A stretch of 64,000 bases of DNA from Paenibacillus puerhi (GTDB taxonomy: Bacteria > Bacillota > Bacilli > Paenibacillales > NBRC-103111), in assembly GCF_009846885.1 (NCBI RefSeq), contig NZ_WUWM01000007.1, forward strand, positions 174,627 through 238,626, read 5' to 3'. The position numbers and the translations under genes were made by a program. Below are positions 26,405 to 33,965 of the stretch, piece after piece. Within the stretch, counting starts at the first letter, position 1. The number at the start of each line of letters is the position of its first letter. The notes beneath the pieces are model-generated. The model saw nothing but the letters and a program-made list of their open reading frames with translations, made no database searches and was not told where the DNA came from.

Positions 26405-26574
26405 CCTATCTCTCCTCCCATACGCCGGATTACGTACATGGAGCAACCTCTATTGTTCGTCACTATCGACGCAGGCAGCTGGGGAAATGTTCCATGTCCC
26501 TTGCTCGTTTCCAACTGATTGCAGATTGATTTTCTTTAAAAAATGTGCTAGATTTGTTAAGCAGTCTTTCCTAT

Positions 26575-26645
26575 GCGGGTGTAGTTCAATGGTAGAACGC
26601 CAGCTTCCCAAGCTTGAGGCGAGGGTTCGATTCCCTTCACCCGCT
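26575..26645 (+). tRNA. tRNA-Gly(CCC)
   Basis: The 7-bp acceptor GCGGGTG/CACCCGC, D arm GTTCAATGGTAGAAC, anticodon loop TTCCCAA and T arm AGGGTTCGATTCCCT fold into a normal 71-base tRNA. The CCC reading assumes the stem CCAGC/GCTTG, which has one mismatch. CCA is not encoded. The 3' half is the attachment site of the island that follows. Confidence 0.9.
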
Positions 26646-26648
26646 TAT
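26605..26648 (+). repeat. Attachment-site copy 1 inside tRNA-Gly
   Basis: This 44-base stretch from the anticodon loop to just past the discriminator base recurs 43/44 at 28943-28986. Its last part (25 bases) recurs at 32525-32549. Confidence 0.85.
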
Positions 26649-26750
26649 CCTTTTTGTGACTTGAAACCCTGAACTGTGACCCATTAAGAAGGACACTTTG
26701 AGAAAAGTGACTCTCTTGTGGTTTTTTTGTGTTTTAATCGAGATACAGGG

Positions 26751-27873
26751 ATGAGGAGTGAGGTCAAGGGAAGGTTGAAACGAATCGTTTTTACGGAGGA
26801 GCAGATAAGAAAGTTGGAGGCAAACCCCAACGTGCTAAGGGCGTAGGAATCAGCCATTACTTACACGCCTGCGTTTAAATTGGAGGCTCTTCAAGCTTAC
26901 AGGGCGGGGCAGCTGCCTTCGGAGATATTTATTCGTGCAGGCTTCGACCTCGATGTAATCGGACATCAAAAGCCGAAATAAAGTTTAAAGCGTTGGCGCG
27001 AAACAAACGAACTGTACGGCGAAGAAGGGTTGGCTACTGAACGGCGCGGTAAGGACAGCGCGGGACGAAAGCCGGCTGGAGAGTTGTCGGTGGAAGAAGA
27101 GTTAAAGCGAGCCCAGGCCAAGATCAAACTGCTTGAAGCGCAGGTGGACTTGCTAAAAAAAGTCGAAGCGCTCGAGCGGCAGAAGAAGCGCTAACGGCCG
27201 CTGAGCGCTTTGAGATCATTAACCGTACAATACGGGTCTATGGCCTAAAACGCATGACGCGATATCTGTGTGAGCTTGTGGATGTAAGTCCGAGCGGTTA
27301 TTACAGATGGCATGCAGCCGAGGAACAACGCCAAATTCGGGCAGCAGCTGATTCAGAGGACATCGTTCTTATCAGACACCACTTTGAGGCACTGAACGGC
27401 AAAGCGGGTATGCTGGCCATAAAAATGCGTCTTGAGCAAATAAGCCATGTCATCATGAATCACAAGAAGATTCGGCTTCTCATGCGTAAGGCAAGGCAAC
27501 TCACGAACACCAGACTTGCCCTACTGCTAGAGCGCCAGTTTAATCAAGGTGAACCCAAGAAATTATTTCTCACAGACATCACTTGTTTACGTTATGGGGC
27601 CGGTCAGTGAGCATACCTTTCCTGTGTAAAGGACGGAGCCACTAGACAGATCCTTGCCGACTGCGTGGCAGCCACGCTTGAACTTCCTATTGTTGAACGG
27701 ACACTTCAACGCCTTTTAGAGCGAATGGGAGGAAATATCCATCCGGAGGTTATTATACACTCCGATCAAGGGATGCATTGTACACATCCTAAAACCCTTC
27801 ATTTCATAGCTGAGGCAGGTTTTAAGCAATCGATGTCGCGCAGAGGTAACTGCTGGGACAGTACCGACTCTGT
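26751..27873 (+). pseudogene. IS3-family transposase, degenerate (OrfA and OrfB)
   Basis: The plus strand reads an OrfA with an HTH and leucine-zipper (RLKRIVFTEEQIRKLEANPN, TPAFKLEALQAYRAG, SLKRWRETNELYGEEG, AQAKIKLLEAQVDLLKKVEA). It then shifts into OrfB (IINRTIRVYGLKRMTRYLCE, FLTDITCLRYG, VIIHSDQGMHCTHPK, SMSRRGNCWDS). Stops interrupt it near 26844, 26981, 27192 and 27609. The first two catalytic Asp residues (TDIT, HSDQG) are present, but the protein stops before the Glu of the DDE triad. The left end is probably near 26680; the right end is lost against the stalk-domain gene. Non-functional. Confidence 0.85.
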
Positions 27874-27880
27874 TTGTGAT

Positions 27881-28405
27881 TTATTTGGTTTCGAGTTTCT
27901 CTAGTTTAGCAAGTATGTCTTTTAAGACTGTCACTTCTCCCTCGAGGCGCAGCGCTTCAGCTTTAAGCATCTCGTTTTTATCAAGATGCTGACCTGATGC
28001 TTCGTTCATCGTTATGATGCCCTTCATGGACTCGATTGCCGATTCCCGACCGGATATTTGATCTTTCAAGAAACTTACATCTTTGGCCGGATCTACTGTA
28101 TTTTTATCCTTCTGTAGTCCGTTCAACTTCACATCCTCCTCTTTTTTGGAGAGAACGATACCTTGGATTTGGTCGAAAGTTACAGTTAGATCGAGCGCCT
28201 CCCCTATTGCCCTCACAGGGAGGTAAGATGTCCCCTCAATAACACCAGCTGAGCTTTCAAGTATTTTGCCATTCAGGGTAACTGGGAATTCTCCGTCAAT
28301 TTTCTTGCCGACTAACGTCTGGATATTTTCTGCCCCCGCGCTAACTGTTATCGATCCTGCGATTCCAATAATAATACCCAACGAGATATAGGACCATCGT
28401 TTCAA
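27881..28405 (-). CDS. Copper-amine-oxidase-like stalk-domain protein
   Basis: The protein has 174 residues. A signal peptide (KRWSYISLGIIIGIAGSITV, cleavage near SAGA) is followed by the stalk-domain pattern IDGEFPVTLNGKIL...GTSYLPVRAIGEALDLTVTF, very common in Paenibacillus surface proteins. The rest is a Glu/Lys/Leu helix ending EVTVLKDILAKLEKLE, likely a coiled coil. TTG 28405 is preferred, nine bases after AGGAG and giving the usual MKRW-type start; the GTG at 28414 is too close. The 3' end touches the broken IS, but the coding frame ends in a plausible tail. Confidence 0.75.
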   Translation of the reverse strand: MKRWSYISLGIIIGIAGSITVSAGAENIQTLVGKKIDGEFPVTLNGKILESSAGVIEGTSYLPVRAIGEALDLTVTFDQIQGIVLSKKEEDVKLNGLQKDKNTVDPAKDVSFLKDQISGRESAIESMKGIITMNEASGQHLDKNEMLKAEALRLEGEVTVLKDILAKLEKLETK

Positions 28406-28429
28406 AGCGATCACACTCCTGTGCCATTT

Positions 28430-28444
28430 TGGTATATTATACCA
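28430..28444 (-). promoter_or_regulatory. Extended -10 promoter inside a palindrome, stalk-domain gene
   Basis: On the minus strand TGGTATAAT is a strong extended -10. It is embedded in the 15-base palindrome TGGTATATTATACCA, which could also be an operator. No clear -35 is seen. Confidence 0.55.
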
Positions 28445-28504
28445 CAAAAGGTTCTACCTTCCTAGAGCTGCGATCCGATTCGATAGGGCGTCTAATTCTG
28501 CTCC

Positions 28505-28841
28505 AAGCGTACCACCACTATCAAAAGCTATTGAATATCTATTACTGACTTTTACTTATCTTCCTGGCCATGGTGTAAGTAGAATACCCACCCAGACAAT
28601 AAATGCATTGATGAGCCTGGGGTTGTGGTTGTATCTACTACAAAATACGTCCCGTTTACCCATTGTCTGGCTTGTGTTGTTACATTGTTGAAAGCCAACG
28701 CAGGGGCACCAGCTAAGTTTGGGTTTATACTCAATGTACTACCTGCTGAATTTATCGCCTGCAGAAGATTTCCGAACCGATTGGAGAAGTTCGACCCAAA
28801 AAAAGTGGGGGACAAAATGGGGACAAGACACATCGGGTGAG
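28505..28841. other. Unassigned remnant, including a possible integrase C-terminal tail
   Basis: On the plus strand the frame ending at the TGA near 28841 reads RLEKFDPKKVGDKMGTRHIG. Its GDKMGTR ending resembles the last residues of many Firmicute tyrosine integrases, but the catalytic part is absent. On the minus strand 28552-28833 gives a Gly/Ser/Thr/Asn-rich 93-residue frame (AFNNVTTQARQWVNGTYFVV, then SSMHLLSGWVFYLHHGQEDK). It has no ribosome site, and its first residues are antisense to the integrase tail. I take the block to be a join of two fragments. Confidence 0.3.
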
Positions 28842-28942
28842 AGCCAAATCACTCCCATCAGTCAGTTCAGAAAAAAGCGGAAAGCCTGATACATCAAGTT
28901 TTTTCCGTTCACATAGGGATAGAACGGGTAAGAAAATTAAAA

Positions 28943-28986
28943 TTCCCAAGCTTGAGGCGAGGGTCCGATTCCCTTCACCCGCTTAT
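28943..28986 (+). repeat. Attachment-site copy 2 (internal)
   Basis: It matches tRNA-Gly bases 26605-26648 at 43 of 44 positions (GGGTTCG becomes GGGTCCG). It lacks the 5' half, so it is not a tRNA gene. It separates the two modules of the island. Confidence 0.85.
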
Positions 28987-29092
28987 GAGACTTTTCACGC
29001 ATTTTGTTTAGTGGTCAAGTTAAAATCGCATTTCAAGTAGCCAACACACCAACCTTGTGACACAAAATCACTTGGAAGGTTTGTTTTTATTT

Positions 29093-29329
29093 ATGCTTAC
29101 TAAGTTTGCTATAAAGGACTTTATTGCGTGCAAGAAGCACATCATCTTGTCGGCGAAGAAAATTGACGGTTACATAATGGTTCTGGATATGTTTCAAAAT
29201 TACTGCACCAATAAACAAATCATGAGTGTACAGGATGTTTCACTGCAAACAGTTAATCATTTTCAATGGAACTTCAGCATGAAAAAAGCAACAACCCCAC
29301 TTCCCGCTACAACAATTTATGTATGTTGA
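29093..29329 (+). pseudogene. Tyrosine integrase, N-terminal SAM-like domain remnant
   Basis: The frame reads MLTKFAIKDFIACKKHIILS, AKKIDGYIMVLDMFQNYCTN and VQDVSLQTVNHFQWN, the pattern of a core-binding domain of a Xer/phage integrase (residue spacing before the catalytic domain). After ~75 residues it degenerates, and no R-H-x-x-R or Tyr motif follows. It sits directly after attachment copy 2, the usual place for the integrase of a tRNA-targeted element. Confidence 0.5.
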
Positions 29330-29503
29330 AGAACTTGGAAAGCAGTGATATTTTCATGATTGTATTTCTAAGGAATAAGGAAATAAAGCGTACAATGAAA
29401 TTTTAGAATAGCTGAGAACCCAAATCTCTTATTTTCAAATGACAAAAATCAATATTATGCAGAAGCCAGTTATAACCTTTATACAATCCAAAAGCTAAAC
29501 AAA

Positions 29504-29875
29504 ATGATTAAGAACAGCAATATTGCAATAAGAGATTTAGAGAAGGTGTTTAGCTTTATTGAATCGTCCTGGTATGACTATTTGAAAAAGCATTACAAAG
29601 GAAAAGTCTTTGTCTTTTATGTATGGGGAGATTATCAGATACCTGCTATTAGGATTTCAATTGCTTCGTTCTACAAAGAATTAGAACTGCCTTTTGTATG
29701 TTCATTGAACAAGGTAAATTCCTTAAATGAACTTCTTGTTCAATATAGGGAGAAAGCCCAGTTTAATGGTATCGCTATTATTGAGGTAGATGAAACAGAC
29801 AATAACATGGATAACAATGATGAAATAGAAAGCCATTACAAACTAACTGTATATTCAAAAATTATAAAATGCTAG
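29504..29875 (+). CDS. Hypothetical protein, probably N-terminally truncated
   Basis: The 123-residue frame from ATG 29504 contains VFSFIESSWYDYLKKHYKGK, VFVFYVWGDYQIPAIRISIA and a C-terminal acidic part (EVDETDNNMDNNDEIESHYK). The same frame is open back to 29399 and reads well there (ENPNLLFSNDKNQYYAEASY) but lacks a start codon, and no ribosome site precedes 29504. That suggests a gene whose 5' end has decayed. The size, acidity and alpha/beta pattern resemble small immunity proteins, but I recognise no family. Confidence 0.35.
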   Translation: MIKNSNIAIRDLEKVFSFIESSWYDYLKKHYKGKVFVFYVWGDYQIPAIRISIASFYKELELPFVCSLNKVNSLNELLVQYREKAQFNGIAIIEVDETDNNMDNNDEIESHYKLTVYSKIIKC

Positions 29876-29929
29876 GGTTGGTATTATTGCTATTACAGGG
29901 ATTCATAGATATTACGTGGCATTAACTAA

Positions 29930-30115
29930 AGAAAATACAACGAAACTCTTGAAACAAAATCAAAAGAATTAGAAGCTGACAAAGCCTTTAGATTAGGCTT
30001 GAATCTTGCTTACTTTGATGCCCTGGACATATTAGAATCACAGTTGAAGGTATGGGTCAGAAAGAACAAGAATGAATTAATGATTTTATCAAATAGTAAA
30101 GGAACAGTTAGATGA
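29930..30115 (+). pseudogene. Gene fragment (61 codons), start missing
   Basis: An open frame without a start codon reads LEADKAFRLGLNLAYFDALD and ILESQLKVWVRKNKNELMIL and ends at TGA 30113-30115. The stop overlaps the next ATG (ATGA), as in coupled genes. Upstream codons in another frame also look coding, so a frameshift near 29925 is likely. Family unknown. Confidence 0.35.
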
Positions 30116-30558
30116 CTGAATCAAGATTCGCTGATACAGGTCAAAGTTTGTATGATTTTCTTTTGAAGTCTGATTGTGTACTTATTGAGTGTCCGCATTG
30201 CTTGAAATGTGCAAAAGGTATAAAAATACAAGATGCCAACTATGAATATAAGTTTATTTGAAATCGTTGTGGAATACTTATGAATCCAAAGACATGCTCA
30301 TGGGGTAATGGTACTTTCATGGGACTTAATCTTTGGTTGAGAATTAACTGTTGTGGCAATGTGCTTTGGGCTTATAACAAGGAACACCTAGATTTTTTGG
30401 ACTATTATATTACTTCTTCCCTGCGAGAACGCATACCCAATAGAAATCAATCTTTGGCAAGCAGACTTCCTAAATGGATAAAGAATAGAAAAAATCGTAA
30501 AGAACTAACTAAAGGATTAGAATGGCTCAGAGAGAAGCTTCAATGTTGTAATTTATAG
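30112..30558 (+). pseudogene. Zinc-ribbon protein with in-frame TGA at a conserved Cys position
   Basis: From ATG 30112 the frame encodes ECPHCLKCAKGI, then YEYKFI, a TGA (30259-30261), then NRCGILMNPKTCSWGNGT, GLNLWLRINCCGNVLWAYNK and RNQSLASRLPKWIKNRKNRK to TAG at 30558. Without the TGA this is a ~148-residue protein of a family with two zinc knuckles and a conserved NxxSLASRLPKW tail, function unknown. The TGA replaces the first Cys of the second knuckle. The simplest reading is a nonsense mutation; neighbouring genes are also damaged. A downstream ATG (30280) would give only the C-terminal part. Confidence 0.6.
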
Positions 30559-30574
30559 ACATAATTTTATTTCG

Positions 30575-31081
30575 ATGGATGGTGTTTTTGAATTGAACAT
30601 AAAACAGCTATTAATAAAGATAAAAACACTTCCAGATTGCATTGTATATCCTCCTACTGTAAGCCCAATTGTAGAAAGAGAACATGTAGTTCCTTTAGAT
30701 GTACACGAATTTTATAAAATTTGTGGTGGAATAGAACTGTTCACCAGTAGTGATTATTCTATCTCTATTGTTTCTCCAAAGAAATTTGTTTTGGCTAATC
30801 CAGTAATAGTTGGCGAAAGATGCGAAGGGGATATTTCATCAAATTGGTACATAGTTGCGGACGATGGCAATGGTGATTACTTGACCATTGATCTTGCAAA
30901 AGAGCGATTAGGGAAATGTTATGACAGCTTTTGGGATAAGCATGGTGTAGCAGGTGATTGCCCGATTATCGCAACTTCATTTACAGATTTGCTATTACGC
31001 TTCATGGAGACCAAGGGAAAAAGATGGTATTGGCTACAAGATGATTTTGTATCAATGGGCGATGCTTATGATAACGTATAA
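30575..31081 (+). CDS. SMI1/KNR4 (SUKH) family protein, probable immunity protein
   Basis: The protein has 168 residues and looks intact. SUKH blocks are VVPLDVHEFYKICGGIELFT, IVSPKKFVLANPVIVGE, NWYIVADDGNGDYLTIDLAK, the LGKCYDSFWDKHGVAGDCPI block and DDFVSMGDAYDN. SUKH proteins are the commonest immunity proteins of polymorphic toxin systems and are often found as arrays without toxins. No nuclease toxin gene is seen in the window. The ribosome site is weak, and ATG 30575 follows the previous stop by 16 bases. Confidence 0.8.
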   Translation: MDGVFELNIKQLLIKIKTLPDCIVYPPTVSPIVEREHVVPLDVHEFYKICGGIELFTSSDYSISIVSPKKFVLANPVIVGERCEGDISSNWYIVADDGNGDYLTIDLAKERLGKCYDSFWDKHGVAGDCPIIATSFTDLLLRFMETKGKRWYWLQDDFVSMGDAYDNV

Positions 31082-31113
31082 AAATGTATCTATAAAAAGA
31101 GGTACTACTTAAA

Positions 31114-31344
31114 ATGAATTTATATGAAAAATGCAATGAAGTAAAAACAAAAGATGACCTAGCGGAGTTTATTCAATCATTAAGAATTGACTTGCGAACA
31201 AATAACGATGAGTGGCAGAACCTCACGCTCGACCAATATTTAGAATCCATCGAAGCTTGGGTGAAAGATACTTCATCATTGCCAGAAGTGCCTAATTGGA
31301 ATATTCTCGCTCAAATCATGTATGTTGGTAAAAGCTACGAGTGA
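31114..31344 (+). CDS. DUF7660-like small acidic protein
   Basis: The 76-residue protein reads MNLYEKCNEVKTKDDLAEFI, SLRIDLRTNNDEWQNLTLDQ and YLESIEAWVKDTS, ending PNWNILAQIMYVGKSYE. The pattern of a DLAEFI helix, a WENxTLxxYLEAxxAW block and a closing P.W..(I/L)A....(A/G)..YE matches small proteins often found in toxin-immunity neighbourhoods (DUF7660, from memory). AGAGG lies ten bases upstream. It is 32 bases after the SUKH gene and probably co-transcribed. Confidence 0.6.
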   Translation: MNLYEKCNEVKTKDDLAEFIQSLRIDLRTNNDEWQNLTLDQYLESIEAWVKDTSSLPEVPNWNILAQIMYVGKSYE

Positions 31345-31444
31345 TTATGCAGAGCCTAGCATGAAAGAATGATTTATTTGAAGTATAGGAGCGTTAACTT
31401 GTTTAATTGGTGAAAGCACGATTCTATATAAGGAGCAAAGCATT

Positions 31445-31754
31445 ATGGAAGAAAAGCAGTTTATTTCTTATACAGGGGATTATAGGGTACACGATAGTAG
31501 GATTGAATGTATAAAATGGGAATCTTTGCGTATCCTTAAGAAGCTACGACGGAGAGGGGATGGTCGTAAGATTTTACGGCGTGAAAACAATACATTCCAA
31601 CAGACCAATTGGTATGATGCTTTATGCAATTAGTGAAATGAAGGAAAGTCAAACATTACGTAGATTCATCTTTGGAAATTGGGATGAAAGAGATGATGCT
31701 TCATTTGAAATCGTTGCAGAAACAGTAGACTATGAAGTCGATTGCGTTGGGTAA
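31445..31754 (+). pseudogene. Frameshifted small gene of unknown family
   Basis: ATG 31445 opens MEEKQFISYTGDYRVHDSRI and ECIKWESLRI. The sense then continues in the +1 frame from about 31531 as LRSYDGEGMVVRFYGVKTIH and SNRPIGMMLYAISEMKESQT, ending FIFGNWDERDDASFEIVAET... at TAA 31752-31754. One extra base near 31531 joins the two into a ~102-residue protein. AAGGAG precedes the ATG. The pattern resembles small proteins in immunity arrays. A sequencing error is possible, but the island shows other damage. Confidence 0.6.
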
Positions 31755-31866
31755 AAGAGCAATTTTAAAAGCATTTCGCTATGGGAGGTTTGTAGGTTTA
31801 ATAGTCTTCATTTTACTGTTGTTCTTGTTTATTTTACTATTCATGAGCGTGATGGTGTTCAAGTAA
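31732..31866 (+). CDS. Possible 44-aa single-TM peptide
   Basis: ATG 31732 opens MKSIALGKRAILKAFRYGRF followed by one long helix VGLIVFILLLFLFILLF and MSVMVFK. It overlaps the end of the frameshifted gene and has no visible ribosome site. It may be a real small membrane peptide or a chance frame in AT-rich DNA. Confidence 0.25.
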   Translation: MKSIALGKRAILKAFRYGRFVGLIVFILLLFLFILLFMSVMVFK

Positions 31867-31925
31867 AAAAAGATGGATTTCATTTCGTCGCAACCCAAAA
31901 CAAAATCCTATATTGGGGGCTTACT

Positions 31926-32498
31926 GTGTCTATAAACTTCTCTAATGATGATCTAAAAAGGATTATCGAAACAAAACCTGTAGGCAACTTTTACCCATAT
32001 AATATAAAAGAATATAATCATGATGCAGTGAATGAGTATATCTCAAAAGTGGTTGGTTCCTTGGCTAGCGTAAATAATATTAACCACGAAGCTGATTTCA
32101 GGAGTTACGGGAGTGGATATGCTTCATATGTAAGTATTTTCTGTTGGAAAAAGAATGGGAGTTCGTCAAAAGAACAAGAGGGCGTATTGTACATTGACGG
32201 TATTAGAATTTATGTATGTCGTGTTACCCCTGTAGCCGTGATTGGTAAAGGTCAGGTAACAAAACATGCAAGAGGAGGAAGTAGCGATTACATAGAAAGT
32301 AATAAGGTTGATGTTTTACCGTCAGGCGATTGGAATCAAGAGGTTTGGGGAATTAGGGATGTACTTGAATCCTACAATTTCACAGTATTAGACCGTAATT
32401 TCGTTAATCAACCGTTCCCCTTTGAAGCGAAGATACCCACAATTCTTGCCGAAGAACCGTATAAATTATTTGATGCCTTTTTCTATTGGGAAGATTAG
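31926..32498 (+). CDS. Hypothetical protein of the island, 190 aa
   Basis: GTG 31926 follows GGGGG by six bases. The product is soluble, begins MSINFSNDDLKRIIETKPVG, has a mid-region rich in Tyr and Ser (NHEADFRSYGSGYASYVSIF), a strand pair (GVLYIDGIRIYVCRVTPVAV) and an acidic, aromatic end (PYKLFDAFFYWED). I recognise no family. It is the last gene before the right-hand attachment copy and appears intact. An immunity-like role is possible from context only. Confidence 0.55.
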   Translation: MSINFSNDDLKRIIETKPVGNFYPYNIKEYNHDAVNEYISKVVGSLASVNNINHEADFRSYGSGYASYVSIFCWKKNGSSSKEQEGVLYIDGIRIYVCRVTPVAVIGKGQVTKHARGGSSDYIESNKVDVLPSGDWNQEVWGIRDVLESYNFTVLDRNFVNQPFPFEAKIPTILAEEPYKLFDAFFYWED

Positions 32499-32524
32499 CA
32501 TTAGGAACAATTCAATAAAAGAGA

Positions 32525-32549
32525 AGGGTTCGATTCCCTTCACCCGCTT
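32525..32549 (+). repeat. Attachment-site copy 3 (right end of island)
   Basis: 25 bases identical to tRNA-Gly 26622-26646 (T arm and acceptor 3' strand). It marks the right boundary; the sequence beyond returns to the flanking base composition. Confidence 0.85.
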
Positions 32550-32559
32550 CCTTTCAGAG

Positions 32560-32593
32560 CCTTGCCCGGATTTTTTCCGTGCAAGGTTTTTTT
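32560..32593 (+). terminator. Terminator, probably the original tRNA-Gly terminator
   Basis: CCTTGC-CCGG / CCG-T-GCAAGG stem with a TTTTTTT tail, ten bases beyond attachment copy 3. No terminator is seen right after the intact tRNA-Gly at 26645, which supports displacement by the island. Confidence 0.75.
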
Positions 32594-32654
32594 GCCGTCG
32601 CCCCCATTATGCTCTACAATAGAGCGTGTACCCAGAACTAAGGAGGCGTATGAC

Positions 32655-33578
32655 GTGAAGTACAGAGTGCTAGGTAAAACGAATCTGAAAGTATCCGTCA
32701 TCGGCGTTGGAACATGGCAGCTCGGGGGCGAATGGGGCAAGCCCTATACGCAGCAGGAAGCGGATGCTATTCTGGATCAGGCCCGCGAAAGCGGCATTAA
32801 TCTGATTGACACGGCCGAATGCTATGGCGACCATACGTCGGAAGCCCTGATCGGCGGCTATTTGTCACGCGGACGCCGGGAGGACTGGATTGTGGCTACG
32901 AAATTCGGCCACCATTTTCATGAAAATTTCACACGATCGCAGGAATGGTCGCCCGAGCAGGTGCTCGCCCAGCTGGAAGCATCGCTTAAAGCGCTCCGCA
33001 CCGATTATATCGATATTTACCAGTTTCACTCCGGGACGAATGAAGACTTCGACCAGGATGCCTTATGGACGCTACTGGACAAGCAGGTGCAGGCGGGGAA
33101 AATCCGGCATCTCGGCACGTCGATCGGAAGCAACGCCAACCTGCATCAGGTAGAGGCCTCTTCCCGTGTCGGCTCGGAGGTCATCCAGGTCGTGTACAAC
33201 CGGTTGGATAGGGTTCCCGAGGAGCATGTATTCCCTTCCTGCCAGCAGCAGCAGCTCGGCGTCCTCGCTCGCGTACCGCTCGCCAGCGGCTATTTGAGCG
33301 GTAAGTACAAGCCGGGAGCCGTATTCCCCGATAACGACGTTCGGCACCGCCACGAGGCGGAGCAAACGCGTCTGAAGCTCGAAGAGGTCGAGCGCATCCG
33401 CACCCAGGAAATCCCGCCAGGGGTGGACATGTCTGCCTGGGCGCTGGCCTGGTGCCTCAAGCACCCTGCCGTAACCGCCGTTATCCCAGGCTGCAAGAGC
33501 CCTGAGCAGGTCAAGGCCAACGCAGCCGCGGTCGCTTATGTCGGCGACGGCCATCCGCAGGCCTGGCAGCAAGCCTAA
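32655..33578 (+). CDS. Aldo/keto reductase
   Basis: The protein has 307 residues. Family motifs are YRVLGKTNLKVSVIGVGTWQ, the catalytic block NLIDTAECYGDHTSEALIG (Asp and Tyr), VATKFGHHF (Lys), and YIDIYQFHSGTNE (His). A C-terminal NADP-site region is AVTAVIPGCKSPEQVKANAA. The substrate cannot be inferred; such enzymes reduce aldehydes and ketones with NADPH. GTG 32655 lies eight bases after AGGAGG; the ATG at 32650 opens only two codons. Single gene with a strong terminator downstream. Confidence 0.9.
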   Translation: MKYRVLGKTNLKVSVIGVGTWQLGGEWGKPYTQQEADAILDQARESGINLIDTAECYGDHTSEALIGGYLSRGRREDWIVATKFGHHFHENFTRSQEWSPEQVLAQLEASLKALRTDYIDIYQFHSGTNEDFDQDALWTLLDKQVQAGKIRHLGTSIGSNANLHQVEASSRVGSEVIQVVYNRLDRVPEEHVFPSCQQQQLGVLARVPLASGYLSGKYKPGAVFPDNDVRHRHEAEQTRLKLEEVERIRTQEIPPGVDMSAWALAWCLKHPAVTAVIPGCKSPEQVKANAAAVAYVGDGHPQAWQQA

Positions 33579-33667
33579 TCCCGTGACAGCCTAGCGGCGG
33601 CTGTGGGGGGATTACGCTCCAAGCCGCCTCTCCACCCCCTAGAACTTGCGCCGGAAACGGCGGCATG

Positions 33668-33712
33668 CCAAAAACCTTCAAAACCACGTAGCGTGGTTTT
33701 GAAGGTTTTTGG
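33668..33712 (+). terminator. Bidirectional terminator after the aldo/keto reductase
   Basis: A 21-bp perfect stem (CCAAAAACCTTCAAAACCACG and its complement) with a TAG loop. Both arms contain runs of A/T at their outer ends. Confidence 0.85.
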
Positions 33713-33965
33713 GGTCCATCGATCCCTAGTAGAGCGATCTGAAATTTATATAATAATGGAGCAACATAGGAGCGGTGGCGGGGTTACGGTTAACGGACAT
33801 TTGAACTGTTAGCGGTTGGGATTGACACGGATACGAATGTAAGGGACATATTGGACCGTTAGAGCGACAATTTCTTGGTTTTCCGAGCGTTCGAGCCGCT
33901 TTAGAGTACGCCATGTCCGTTACATTTTTCATCAAGCCCAAATCTGCTTCTAAGAGTATGCCATG

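Larger units (their letters stand above)
26646..32549. mobile_element. Composite genomic island inserted at tRNA-Gly
   Basis: This ~5.9-kb block is bounded by repeats of the tRNA-Gly 3' end and split by a third copy at 28943. Base composition falls sharply, most of all from 28987 to 32520, where codons are AT-rich against GC-rich flanks. It contains integrase remnants, a broken IS3-type transposase and small genes of unknown or immunity-like type. A terminator directly after the right-hand copy (32560) looks like the original tRNA terminator, displaced by the insertion. Confidence 0.75.

Noticed and set aside
28943..28986. Second tRNA-Gly gene
   Set aside because: Only the 3' half is present; there is no 5' acceptor strand or D arm.
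26646..32549. Prophage
   Set aside because: No capsid, portal, terminase, tail or lysis gene is visible; only integrase debris and small cargo genes. The holin-family gene at 403 is a chromosomal membrane protein outside the island.
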